Part shown: positions 26,948-34,441 of the stretch, piece after piece
How positions within the stretch are numbered: the stretch's first letter is position 1
How the letters are laid out: every line of letters starts with the position of its first letter
Origin: Hymenobacter gummosus
Lineage (GTDB): Bacteria > Bacteroidota > Bacteroidia > Cytophagales > Hymenobacteraceae
NCBI RefSeq assembly: GCF_003970915.1
Contig: NZ_RXOF01000005.1
Location: 124,001-188,000 of the forward strand
Direction of reading: 5' to 3'
DNA: 64,000 nt
The notes under the pieces: model-generated
Databases searched by the model: none
What the model saw: the letters and a program-made list of their open reading frames with translations, nothing else
Told to the model about the DNA's origin: nothing
Translations under genes and position numbers: made by a program

Positions 26948-27730
26948 ATGCTCACTTCGCTCCGATTTCGCCTGCCTGTCCTGCCAAGCCTGTTGCTGCT
27001 GCCGGCTCTGCTGGCGGCCTGCACCCAGACGCCCATCGTGGAAAGCAACGCCGGTCTGATAGCCCAGCGCCGCCTCGGGGCCGCCCCCGATTCGGCTGGC
27101 TACCAGCGCAAGGCCCCGCAGGACCCCAATGGCATCGGGAAGTACTACATGGGCCGGCAGATTGCCCACGTAATGGGCCACGACGCGGCCGGCTGGCTGG
27201 AGCGCCCCGGCCGGCAAGAGCAGGAAGGTACCGACCTGCTGCTGCGCGCCCTGCACCTGAAACCCACCGACGTGGTAGCCGATCTGGGCGCGGGCACCGG
27301 CTATTTTACTTTCCTGATGAGCCCCCTGGTGCCCCAGGGCCGGGTGCTGGCCGTCGACATTCAGCCCGAAATGCTGGCTAAGGTCCGCGCCGTCAGTGCC
27401 GAGCGGAAAATCACCAACGTGGAGCCCGTGCAGGGCACCGTGCGCAACCCCAACCTGCCCGTCGGCACCCTCGATCTGGTCCTCATCGTGGATGCCTACC
27501 ACGAATTTGACCACCCGCGCGAGATGATGCGCAACGTCCGCAACGCCCTCAAGCCTGGCGGCCGCGTGGCCCTGGTGGAGTACCGCGCCGAAGACTCCGA
27601 AGTGCCCATCAAACGCATTCACCGCATGAGCGAGGAGCAGGCCCGCCGGGAAATGGAAGCCGTGGGGCTCCGCTTCGTGGAAAATAACAAGTCCCTGCCC
27701 CAGCAGCACTTGCTGATTTTTCAGCGCTAA
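26948..27730 (+). CDS. Class I SAM-dependent methyltransferase with a lipoprotein signal peptide
   Basis: A 260-residue protein. Residues 1-25 read as a lipoprotein signal peptide (LLLLPALLAACTQ), which is odd for an enzyme that needs SAM. The body is a complete Rossmann methyltransferase: KYYMGRQIAHVMGHDAAGWL, motif I VVADLGAGTGYFTF, the acidic residue after beta-2 in VLAVDIQPEML, and LVLIVDAYHEF at motif IV. The ATG at 26948 is preferred to the frame opening at 26924 because it gives an intact signal peptide. Substrate unknown. Confidence 0.82.
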   Translation: MLTSLRFRLPVLPSLLLLPALLAACTQTPIVESNAGLIAQRRLGAAPDSAGYQRKAPQDPNGIGKYYMGRQIAHVMGHDAAGWLERPGRQEQEGTDLLLRALHLKPTDVVADLGAGTGYFTFLMSPLVPQGRVLAVDIQPEMLAKVRAVSAERKITNVEPVQGTVRNPNLPVGTLDLVLIVDAYHEFDHPREMMRNVRNALKPGGRVALVEYRAEDSEVPIKRIHRMSEEQARREMEAVGLRFVENNKSLPQQHLLIFQR

Positions 27731-27769
27731 CACCACTCAACAGCTGCACTGCGCAACGGAGCACTAGCC

Positions 27770-27817
27770 GTCATTGCGAGGAGGCACGCCATTCTGCGCA
27801 TCAAGCGGCATGAAGCC
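27770..27817 (+). repeat. REP-like repeat, GTCATTGCGAGG family, single copy
   Basis: It starts GTCATTGCGAGGAGGCACG and continues through ATTCTGCGCATCAAGCGGC. The same sequence with few changes appears as the reverse complement at 40755-40805. Repeats opening GTCATTGCGAGG are widespread in bacterial intergenic regions. Confidence 0.8.
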
Positions 27818-27855
27818 TTACGCCCGCGGCACCGCGGCCCAACCAGCAGAAGCTT

Positions 27856-27900
27856 GAAACAGCCCCGCCCGAAGCTGCCGTTTCGGGCGGGGCTGTTTTC
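27856..27900 (+). terminator. Long GC hairpin between the methyltransferase gene and queA
   Basis: GAAACAGCCCCGCCCGAA and its near complement close around GCTGCCG, followed by TTTTC. It is nearly the same as the hairpin at 40611-40657, which also lies next to a GTCATTGCGAGG repeat. Confidence 0.8.
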
Positions 27901-28076
27901 GGTGAGTCAGCGTTGTAGCGGTGGTGCTACTGGAGGAACGGTTAGCTACGCCTTTCTGCGGGTGCCGCGCTTGACTCCGTCGACCTCCGCTCCGCGCGCA
28001 AAGACGGCTGGTGCTACCCTTGCCCGGCCAGCTGCACCTGCTCTATCCGTTCGGGCATCCGTTGCCATCTGCGGTC

Positions 28077-28084
28077 TACCTTTG
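28077..28084 (+). promoter_or_regulatory. -7 box of queA promoter, very close to the start codon
   Basis: TACCTTTG ends 6 nt before the queA ATG at 28091, so the transcript should begin at or within a base or two of the start codon. Confidence 0.6.
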
Positions 28085-28090
28085 CGGCTG

Positions 28091-29320
28091 ATGAATACCC
28101 CCGTCGACCCGCGCCTGCTTTCCATCCAGGACTACACCTACGAGCTGCCCGCCGGCCGCATTGCGCCGGCTCCCCTCCCCAACCGCGACGCCTCCCGCCT
28201 GCTGGTATACCGCCGGGGCCAGATTGCCGACCACGGGTTCCGGGAGCTGCCGGCCCAGCTGCCGCCCGACGCGCTGCTGGTGTTTAACAACACCAAGGTG
28301 GTGCGGGCCCGGCTGTACCTGCACAAGCCCAGCGGCGGGCAGATTGAGCTGTTTTGCCTGGAGCCCGTAGCCCCGCAGCGCGCCATCGAGCCGGCCATGC
28401 AGCAAACCTCGGAGTGCGTGTGGCGCTGCCTGGTGGGCAACGGCAAACGCTGGAAAACCGGCCCCGTGCAAGCCACCTTCACCACGCCCGACGGTCAGCC
28501 GGCTACGCTGGAGGCCGAGCGGGTGGCGGCGGAGGAAGGCAGTTCCCTGATCCGCTTCCGCTGGCAGCCGGCCGAGCTGCCCTTCGCGCAGGTGCTGGCC
28601 GGGGCCGGGCGACTGCCGCTGCCGCCCTACCTGGGCCGCGAGGCCACCGGCGAAGACGACGAGCGGTACCAGACCGTGTACGCCGCCCACGACGGGGCCG
28701 TGGCCGCTCCTACGGCCGGCCTGCACTTCACCCCGGCCGTGCTGGCCGAGCTGGCCGGGCGCGGCATTCAGTCGGCGCAGCTGACGCTGCACGTGGGCGC
28801 GGGCACGTTTCAGCCGGTGAAAGCCGAGCGCATGGCCGACCACCCCATGCACGCCGAGCCCATTAGCGCCACGCGGCAGGTGCTGCGCCAGCTGCTCGAG
28901 CACGCGCCGCGGCCGGTCATTGCCGTGGGCACCACCAGCCTGCGCACCCTCGAAAGCCTGTATTGGCTGGGTGCCGCGCTGGTGCGCACCGGCGAGCTGC
29001 CGGCCCAGGTGCAGCAGTGGGACCCGTACCAGCCCGGCGCCGGAGAAGTACCCACCGCCACTGCCCTGCAGGCCCTGCTCACCGAGCTGGAGCGCCGCGG
29101 CGACGACGCCCTGCAGGCCAGCACCCAGCTGCTCATTGCGCCGGGCTACCAGTTTCAGGTAGTGCAGGGCCTGGTCACCAACTTCCATCAGCCCGAAAGT
29201 ACCCTGCTGCTGCTGGTAGCCGCCCTGCTCGGCCCCGACTGGCGCCGTGTGTACGAGCACGCCCTCGGCCACGACTACCGCTTCCTGAGCTACGGCGACA
29301 GTTCGCTGCTGCTGCCCTGA
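28091..29320 (+). CDS. queA: S-adenosylmethionine:tRNA ribosyltransferase-isomerase
   Basis: A 409-residue QueA that moves the ribosyl part of SAM to 7-aminomethyl-7-deazaguanine in tRNA during queuosine synthesis. Family landmarks are YELPAGRIAPAPLPNRDASRLL at the N-terminus, FNNTKVVRAR, LPLPPYL, and PTAGLHFTP. C-terminal VVQGLVTNFHQPESTLLLLVAALLG also matches. The frame is open upstream for 79 codons, but the ATG at 28091 follows the promoter box directly and matches family length. Confidence 0.96.
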   Translation: MNTPVDPRLLSIQDYTYELPAGRIAPAPLPNRDASRLLVYRRGQIADHGFRELPAQLPPDALLVFNNTKVVRARLYLHKPSGGQIELFCLEPVAPQRAIEPAMQQTSECVWRCLVGNGKRWKTGPVQATFTTPDGQPATLEAERVAAEEGSSLIRFRWQPAELPFAQVLAGAGRLPLPPYLGREATGEDDERYQTVYAAHDGAVAAPTAGLHFTPAVLAELAGRGIQSAQLTLHVGAGTFQPVKAERMADHPMHAEPISATRQVLRQLLEHAPRPVIAVGTTSLRTLESLYWLGAALVRTGELPAQVQQWDPYQPGAGEVPTATALQALLTELERRGDDALQASTQLLIAPGYQFQVVQGLVTNFHQPESTLLLLVAALLGPDWRRVYEHALGHDYRFLSYGDSSLLLP

Positions 29321-29434
29321 GCCCCCCGCTGGGTGAAGATTACCTGAACGCACGTTGTTGGCCGCGGCCAGCAGCATCCTTCGGCGCAGCGGCGCGTATA
29401 GAAGGCAAGTCAATTAACTCCTGACCTTCCTTCC

Positions 29435-29704
29435 ATGAAAAAGATAATGATGCTGCTGGCCGCCGTAGCGCTGACCAGCCTGACGGCTTCGGCCCAGGAT
29501 ACGCCTTCCCAAACCAAAGCCGGCCGGGCCGTGGATGCCACCGCCCAGGGCGTAGAAAGAGGCGCTGAGAAAACCGGCAGTGCCGTGAAGCGCGGCGCCA
29601 AGAAAACCGGTCACGTCGTGAAGCGCGGCGCCCAGAAAACCGGCCACGCCGTGAAGAAAGGCGCCAAGAAAGTCGGTAACAAAGCCGAGGACGTGGTAGA
29701 CTAG
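29435..29704 (+). CDS. Small secreted protein with 11-residue repeats
   Basis: An 89-residue protein with a clear signal peptide (MKKIMMLLAAVALTSLTASA, cleavage before QDTPS). The mature part is built from 11-residue units: KTGSAVKRGAK, KTGHVVKRGAQ, KTGHAVKKGAK, then a decayed KVGNKAEDVVD. Basic 11-mers of this kind form long amphipathic helices and recall LEA group 3 proteins, but no family is claimed. Its signal peptide and terminator closely resemble those of the next gene. Confidence 0.75.
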   Translation: MKKIMMLLAAVALTSLTASAQDTPSQTKAGRAVDATAQGVERGAEKTGSAVKRGAKKTGHVVKRGAQKTGHAVKKGAKKVGNKAEDVVD

Positions 29705-29727
29705 CCTTCTGCCCGGTCTGAAAAACC

Positions 29728-29765
29728 AACAAAGCCCCGCCGGAGCAGTCCGGCGGGGCTTTGTT
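29728..29765 (+). terminator. Terminator after the 11-mer repeat protein gene
   Basis: AACAAAGCCCCGCCGGA and its complement flank GCAG. The stem core AGCCCCGCCGGA is the same as in the terminator at 30361-30397. Confidence 0.88.
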
Positions 29766-29979
29766 GTGGATTTTGGCCAAGCGGCGCGGTGGCGCTGGCA
29801 GCCGCCCTGCCCGTCCGAAACGCCTGCGGTTGGGGCAAAGCAAGCGGTGGTAAACCCGCTGCCGCGGCGGGCTGATGGTGGCCGTTAGGGGCCTCTGCCT
29901 TGGCAGCGGCCAAGCTCGTCACTAGCATCCTTGGTGGCGGGCTTGCGTAGGACAGAACCCACAACCACCGCCTTCTACC

Positions 29980-30342
29980 ATGAAAAAGATACTCCTGCTC
30001 TTATCGGCCGTGGCGCTGACGAGCGTTTCGGCCCTGGCCCAGTCTGGCACCACTTCTTCGTCCACCACCACCTCGGGCACGACTTCGGGCAGCGTGACGG
30101 GCTCCACCACTTCCTCGTCGTCCAGCACGACCAGCGGCGGCACCGTGGGCACCACGTCTAACGGCTCCATGTCGTCGGCGGAGGTGGATATGCACAACGG
30201 CACCAACCACGACCCGACTTCCCCGACGGGCACCAGCCGCGGCGTACGCTCGGGTAACCGCCCGGTCCGGAATTCGGGCCAGCGGAGCGGCCAGACGATG
30301 AAGAAAGACTCGAAAAAGACCACGAAGAAGTCGGGCTACTAA
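29980..30342 (+). CDS. Small secreted Ser/Thr/Gly-rich protein
   Basis: A 120-residue protein whose signal peptide MKKILLLLSAVALTSVSALA is almost the same as that of the gene at 29435. The mature part is Ser/Thr/Gly repeats (for example TTSSSTTTSGTTSGS) up to about residue 65, then a polar segment and a basic tail (MKKDSKKTTKKSGY). It has no Cys and no recognisable domain. It looks disordered and secreted, with unknown function. It is followed by a strong terminator. Confidence 0.7.
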   Translation: MKKILLLLSAVALTSVSALAQSGTTSSSTTTSGTTSGSVTGSTTSSSSSTTSGGTVGTTSNGSMSSAEVDMHNGTNHDPTSPTGTSRGVRSGNRPVRNSGQRSGQTMKKDSKKTTKKSGY

Positions 30343-30360
30343 GCCCGGCTCCTCTGTCGC

Positions 30361-30397
30361 AAAAAGCCCCGCCGGACACTCTCCGGCGGGGCTTTTT
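30361..30397 (+). terminator. Terminator after the Ser/Thr-rich protein gene
   Basis: AAAAAGCCCCGCCGGA and TCCGGCGGGGCTTTTT around CACTC. A-tract and T-tract on both sides could also serve the convergent M14 peptidase gene, which ends at 30475. Confidence 0.9.
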
Positions 30398-30474
30398 CGG
30401 TTACGCAGCTTGCGCGGGCCGGCTTGACCGGGGCTGCTGCCCAGATGCTCTGCCCCGGCTACCAGAGCGCGCCG

Positions 30475-33054
30475 TTACTGGCCTACGAAGAACACCGCAT
30501 TGCTGAACAGCAGCTTGCCGGCGTGCCAGAAGCCGCGGAACAGCGGGTTGTCGCCGAGGTAGATGACCTGGCCGCGGCCCATTTCCTGCACGCCCAGCAC
30601 CACCGTGTCGCCCAGCTTGCGGCGGGCCTGGCTGCCGGTGAAGCCCGCGGCGGCCTGCCCGCGGCGCAGCACGCCCACGTTCCAGCTGCCTTCGCCGAGG
30701 TACTGGAAGTTGAGCGGGTTGCGCACCAGGGCGTAGTACGTCGCGCCGTAGCCGAAGGCCAGCGGGTGCGAGTTGTCGAGCTGCAGGGGGTACACGCTGC
30801 CCTGCACCAGCTCCTGCAAGGATTCCCGCTCGGCGGCGGCGTAGCGGCGCAGCAGGCGCGCGGGGTCGGGCTTGCGGGTGCGGGTGGTGTCGGCGGGCTT
30901 GTTTTTCAGCGCGAAGTCCTTTTTGCCGGCCAGAAAGCTCATGGCGCCTTCCAGGGCAATGAGGCGGCCGCCGGCCCGCACCCAGGTTTTGAGGTTGTCC
31001 AGCTGCCGCTCGGGCAGGGCGTCGCCGTAGTAGCCGTCGGGCAGGATGATAACGTCGAACTTGGTCAGCGGCACCGAGCCGAAGTAGTCGGTGCCGAGCA
31101 CGGTGACGGGGTAGCCCAGTTGCTGCTCGAAGAAGTGCCAGACTTCCCCGAAGGCCGAGGCGTCGACGCCGGGGCCGGCCAGCACGGCCACGTTGGGGCG
31201 GCCCACGCCGTGCACGTTGCTGGAACCCAGGTCGGAGCCGCTGGTGGCGAAGCCCGTCTGCACGGCCGTCAGCTCGGCGCCCACCGAGTCGGCCAGCTGC
31301 CGCACCACCGCGTCGAAGCGGCGGCCCAGGCCTTCGTTGTTGCCGCGGGTGAGAATGAGGGCGCCGGGCTGAAACTGCCGCCCCCCGGCCTCAAAAGGCT
31401 GGTAGGCCACGCGCACCCGCACCTGCCGCTGCAGCAGGGCCGCCAGCAACCGGGCGTCGCGCAGGGAGTTCCAGCGGGCAATGTAGGCGTAGGGTGTATC
31501 TGTGGTCGACTGCTGGTTGCTGGTTGTTGCTCGCGGAGTGTTCGGACGGGCAGCCGCCGTTTTCGACTCCCCTCCGGTCAGCTGAGCTTTCAGGGCGTAG
31601 CCCTGCAGGCCGTAGGCGTAGGGCAGCGACCAGGCGGTAATGTCGTAGGTCAGCGAGTCTTCCAGGGCCGACTGCGGCTCGAACAGCACCTTTACCAGCG
31701 TCGACTTGGGCTGGTACATGCTGACGACCAGGTCCTCGGGCTTCAGCTCCACGGCTTCTTCCCGACCGGTGGCGTAGTTGTAGGCTCGGGTGGTGCGCTT
31801 TTTAGCCGCGTAGCCGAACTGAATCTGCTGCTGCTTCAGGTAGTCTTCCAGCGGCGCCAGCCGCTCGGCCGGACCGCTCACCACGAAGGTTTTGTAGCGG
31901 CCGCGGGGTTTCTGGCGGGCATCGGCGTAGTATTTCCCGAATTCGCGCAGCAGCTCGGCCTGGTGGTCGGCGGCGGCGCGGATGGTGGCCCAGCTGGCGG
32001 CGTGGTGGTGGGCAATGCGCTGGCTGAGGGTGAGCGTGTCACCGTCGGACTTCACGTAGCGCACCCCGGCCCGGCCCGAGCCGCCCTGCTCGTAGGTCAT
32101 GCCGATGGCCCCGTTGAACGAGGGCCAGGTGTCGCCGTAGCTGGGAGCAAACAGGTCGTAAGTTTCGCGGGTGAAGTACAGCCAGCCGTTCTTATCGAAG
32201 GTCTGGCGGTTGTAGTCGCCGATGCGGTTCTGGAACTGGCGCTGGTAGGCGGTAATGTCCTCGTGGAAGGGTTTGGCCGCGGGCGAGAAGTAGTAGGGCG
32301 CGTCGGGGCCCATCTCGTGAAAGTCGGCGTGCACCTGGGGCAGCCACTGGTTGTAGAGCTGGATGCGCTGCCGGCTTTCCACCTGCGTCTGCCAGGCCCA
32401 GTCGCGGTTCAGGTCGAACAGGTAGTGGTTGTAGCGGCCGCCGGGCCACGGTTCGCGGTGTTCCCAGCTCAGCGGGCCGGCGTTGGTGGGCGCGGCGGCC
32501 ACGCGGCCGTACCACTGCACGTACCGCTCGCGCCCGTCGGGGTTCACACAGGGGTCGATAAGCAGCACCACTTTCTCCAGCAGGGCCTGGGCCTCGGCGT
32601 TCTGGGGGTTGGCAAAGTCGTAGAGCACCTGCATCACGGCCTCCGACGACACGGCCTCGTTGCCGTGCACGTTGTAGCTGAGCCACACCACGGCGGGCTG
32701 GTCGGCGGCGGGCGTACCGCTCTGCAGGCCGGTGCGGCGCAGGTTGCTCTGGCGGATGTCGTCGAGGCGGGCCAGGTTGCGGGCCGAAGCCAGCTGCACC
32801 ACCTCCAGCGGCCGGCCTTCGTAGGTTTTGCCGTAGGGCTGCACGCGCAGGCGGTCGGGGTACTGCCGGGCCAGGTAGTCGGCGTAGCGGAGCACCTCGG
32901 CGTGGTAAGTGAAGCGGCTGCCGAGCGGGTAGCCCAGAAACTGAGCGGGCGTCTGCAGGGGCGCAGTAACCGGTTGGGCCAGGGCGGGCAGCGCCACCAG
33001 CAGGCCGGAGGCCAGCGTGGTGGCCCGCAGCAGGCGCAGAAGGGGTCGGAACAT
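30475..33054 (-). CDS. Secreted M14 family zinc carboxypeptidase with GATase1-like C-terminal domain
   Basis: An 859-residue exported protein (signal peptide ends near ALPALAQ). Residues about 45-380 form an M14 domain with zinc ligands in NVHGNEAVS (HxxE) and the later His in VHADFHEMGP, and the catalytic Glu in MTYEQGGSGRAG. Residues about 600-720 resemble a class I glutamine amidotransferase-like fold (NVAVLAGPGVDASAFGEVWHFFE, FDVIILPDGYYGDAL), likely non-catalytic. This two-part layout occurs in other Bacteroidota M14 proteins. It probably trims peptides outside the cell or in the periplasm; the natural substrate is unknown. Confidence 0.9.
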   Translation of the reverse strand: MFRPLLRLLRATTLASGLLVALPALAQPVTAPLQTPAQFLGYPLGSRFTYHAEVLRYADYLARQYPDRLRVQPYGKTYEGRPLEVVQLASARNLARLDDIRQSNLRRTGLQSGTPAADQPAVVWLSYNVHGNEAVSSEAVMQVLYDFANPQNAEAQALLEKVVLLIDPCVNPDGRERYVQWYGRVAAAPTNAGPLSWEHREPWPGGRYNHYLFDLNRDWAWQTQVESRQRIQLYNQWLPQVHADFHEMGPDAPYYFSPAAKPFHEDITAYQRQFQNRIGDYNRQTFDKNGWLYFTRETYDLFAPSYGDTWPSFNGAIGMTYEQGGSGRAGVRYVKSDGDTLTLSQRIAHHHAASWATIRAAADHQAELLREFGKYYADARQKPRGRYKTFVVSGPAERLAPLEDYLKQQQIQFGYAAKKRTTRAYNYATGREEAVELKPEDLVVSMYQPKSTLVKVLFEPQSALEDSLTYDITAWSLPYAYGLQGYALKAQLTGGESKTAAARPNTPRATTSNQQSTTDTPYAYIARWNSLRDARLLAALLQRQVRVRVAYQPFEAGGRQFQPGALILTRGNNEGLGRRFDAVVRQLADSVGAELTAVQTGFATSGSDLGSSNVHGVGRPNVAVLAGPGVDASAFGEVWHFFEQQLGYPVTVLGTDYFGSVPLTKFDVIILPDGYYGDALPERQLDNLKTWVRAGGRLIALEGAMSFLAGKKDFALKNKPADTTRTRKPDPARLLRRYAAAERESLQELVQGSVYPLQLDNSHPLAFGYGATYYALVRNPLNFQYLGEGSWNVGVLRRGQAAAGFTGSQARRKLGDTVVLGVQEMGRGQVIYLGDNPLFRGFWHAGKLLFSNAVFFVGQ

Positions 33055-33162
33055 GCGGAAGAACGGTCGGAAAAAGCGGCCCTCGGCCGAGGACGCAGCT
33101 AAAGTAATGCCGGCGCCGGTTTGGCCACATCTGCCTACCCAATACCCAGCTACGTCAGGCCC

Positions 33163-33413
33163 GAATTCGGGAGTCAGACCTGCGAAATTGACCTTCGCAA
33201 CCCCGAAATCGGAAGTGTGTCCTACGAAATTTATATTCGCACCACGGAAATTAATACTCGCACCACCGAAATCAAGCCTGCACCACCGAAACTGGTATTC
33301 GCAACGTCGAAATCAAACCTCGCGACGCCGAAACTGCCCTTTACAACACCGGAATCGAAGGTCCGACTCTTGAAACTGCCCTTCTGACGTTCGAAATCGG
33401 AGTCGAACCCTGG
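33163..33413. repeat. Degenerate tandem array of 21-bp units, array 1
   Basis: Twelve contiguous units begin at 33163, 33184, 33205, 33226, 33247, 33268, 33288, 33309, 33330, 33351, 33372 and 33393. All are 21 bp except one of 20 bp. Most open GAAAT(C/T) or GAAACT and end near CGCAACACC or CGCACCACC. There are no spacers. The array fills most of the 444-bp gap between the M14 gene start and the small membrane protein gene. In one plus frame it reads as 7-residue units (EIYIRTT, EINTRTT), but no start signal supports translation. Confidence 0.9.
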
Positions 33414-33446
33414 ATTTCGACCTGCGAAATCTCGAAATCCAGGGTT
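33406..33446. repeat. Perfect 15-bp inverted repeat at the end of array 1
   Basis: AACCCTGGATTTCGA (33406-33420) and its exact complement (33432-33446) surround an 11-nt loop. The left arm overlaps the last 21-bp unit. Confidence 0.9.
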
Positions 33447-33455
33447 CAACCATCG

Positions 33456-33478
33456 AAATCGGGGGTCGCCCCCGATTT
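33456..33478 (-). terminator. Hairpin downstream of the small membrane protein gene
   Basis: AAATCGGGGG / CCCCCGATTT around TCG, 21 nt past the stop of the gene at 33499 (minus). There is no long T-tract, so termination is only possible. Confidence 0.5.
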
Positions 33479-33498
33479 ATTGCCGCCTTGCCGGGGCC

Positions 33499-33759
33499 TT
33501 AGTCGGCCGGGTACTCCGCTGCGGGAGTTTCGGCGGGTTTTTCCTTGAGCTGATACAGCACGCTCTCGGCCACGCCGCGGCCAAACAAGCTCAGGCCGGC
33601 GTTGAACACGCCCAGGGCCAGGGTGCCGGCCGCCACCCACTGGGTTGTCGGCTCGCCGTTGCGCTTCATTTCAGAGGCCCACTGCACCAGACAGGTGCCA
33701 AAACCTACTACTACCAGCCCTGCCGGGGCAAACAACAGCCATTTGGATTTGTGCGTCAT
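33499..33759 (-). CDS. Small membrane protein with two helices, unknown function
   Basis: An 86-residue protein. From the ATG at 33759 it reads MTHKSKWLLFAPAGLVVVGFGTCLVQWA, a first helix, then a polar loop with EMKRNGEPTTQW, a second helix (AAGTLALGVFNAGLSLFGRGV), and a Glu/Pro-rich tail. The open frame extends 13 codons further, but this start gives a typical short basic end before the helix. I do not recognise the family. Confidence 0.7.
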   Translation of the reverse strand: MTHKSKWLLFAPAGLVVVGFGTCLVQWASEMKRNGEPTTQWVAAGTLALGVFNAGLSLFGRGVAESVLYQLKEKPAETPAAEYPAD

Positions 33760-33896
33760 CGGGAAAACGTGTTGGGGTGAAGAATCAGGGACGGCCACGG
33801 GCCGGGCTAAGGCCTACGGCAAAAACTGCCGCCCCGATTCACCCCCGGGCGCCGGTATTTGCGTTCCTTTGCGTTTCCTACTGCCCTTCCCTGCCG

Positions 33897-34367
33897 ATGT
33901 CCGCCACCTTATTCCAACAGCTGCTGCACGCCGCTTTCCGCCAGGACCTCTCCACCGCCGTTGCCTCGGCCGACTTGCACGCCTACCAGGATTTGGAGCG
34001 GGCGGCCCCGCGCGAGCAGGGCTTCCGCTTCGAGCGGCTGCGCCTGCTGGTGGCCATGAGCCTGATGCGCGCCCTGGCCGACCTGGGCGACCATGACGAA
34101 AGCCGGCAGGTGCAGCAGGTATTGCAGCGCGCCCTCACGGCCCGTAGCATCGAGCAAATCGACGCCACCATCACCAAGGAAGCCAAGCATTTCGAGCGGC
34201 TCTACACCGATTTGTACGTCAACGAGGAGGGCGAGCAGCTGCTGCACCTGTTCGAGCGCACCCTCGACGCCGACACCATGCCCGCCATGGACGCCGTCAT
34301 CCAGGAAGCCGCCGAGCTGGTTGACGAGCTGGACTTCGACGCCCCGCACGAGGACGACGAGGACTAG
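33897..34367 (+). CDS. Hypothetical acidic alpha-helical protein
   Basis: A 156-residue soluble protein with no Cys, predicted from its composition to be helical (for example QVQQVLQRALTARSIEQIDATI) and ending in an acidic tail (ELVDELDFDAPHEDDED). The ATG at 33897 is preferred over an 84-codon upstream extension that overlaps the divergent gene start. It is divergent from the small membrane protein and ends at a strong terminator shared with susD. No domain recognised. Confidence 0.65.
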   Translation: MSATLFQQLLHAAFRQDLSTAVASADLHAYQDLERAAPREQGFRFERLRLLVAMSLMRALADLGDHDESRQVQQVLQRALTARSIEQIDATITKEAKHFERLYTDLYVNEEGEQLLHLFERTLDADTMPAMDAVIQEAAELVDELDFDAPHEDDED

Positions 34368-34390
34368 CCGCCGTTCCTGTTTCCCCATAA

Positions 34391-34426
34391 AAAAAGCCGC
34401 TTCGGAAGCTTCCGAAGCGGCTTTTT
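34391..34426. terminator. Bidirectional terminator between the acidic protein gene and susD
   Basis: AAAAAGCCGCTTCGGA and its complement with a minimal AGCT centre, with A and T tracts on either side. Confidence 0.9.
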
Positions 34427-34441
34427 GGCGTCAGCACCAGA

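Larger units (their letters stand above)
27731..28090. other. Intergenic region with REP copy, hairpin and queA promoter
   Basis: These 360 bp contain a REP copy (27770-27817), a long hairpin terminator (27856-27900) and the queA -7 box (28077-28084). An open frame runs through 27854-28090 into queA, but it crosses the hairpin and promoter and is not coding. The remaining 27901-28076 shows nothing I recognise. Confidence 0.6.

Noticed and set aside
27854-28090. 79-codon N-terminal extension of QueA
   Set aside because: It crosses a terminator hairpin and the promoter box.
33121-33387. Plus-strand frame reading EIYIRTT-type heptads
   Set aside because: Translation of array 1; one 20-bp unit shifts the frame relative to the repeat, and no promoter or domain supports it.
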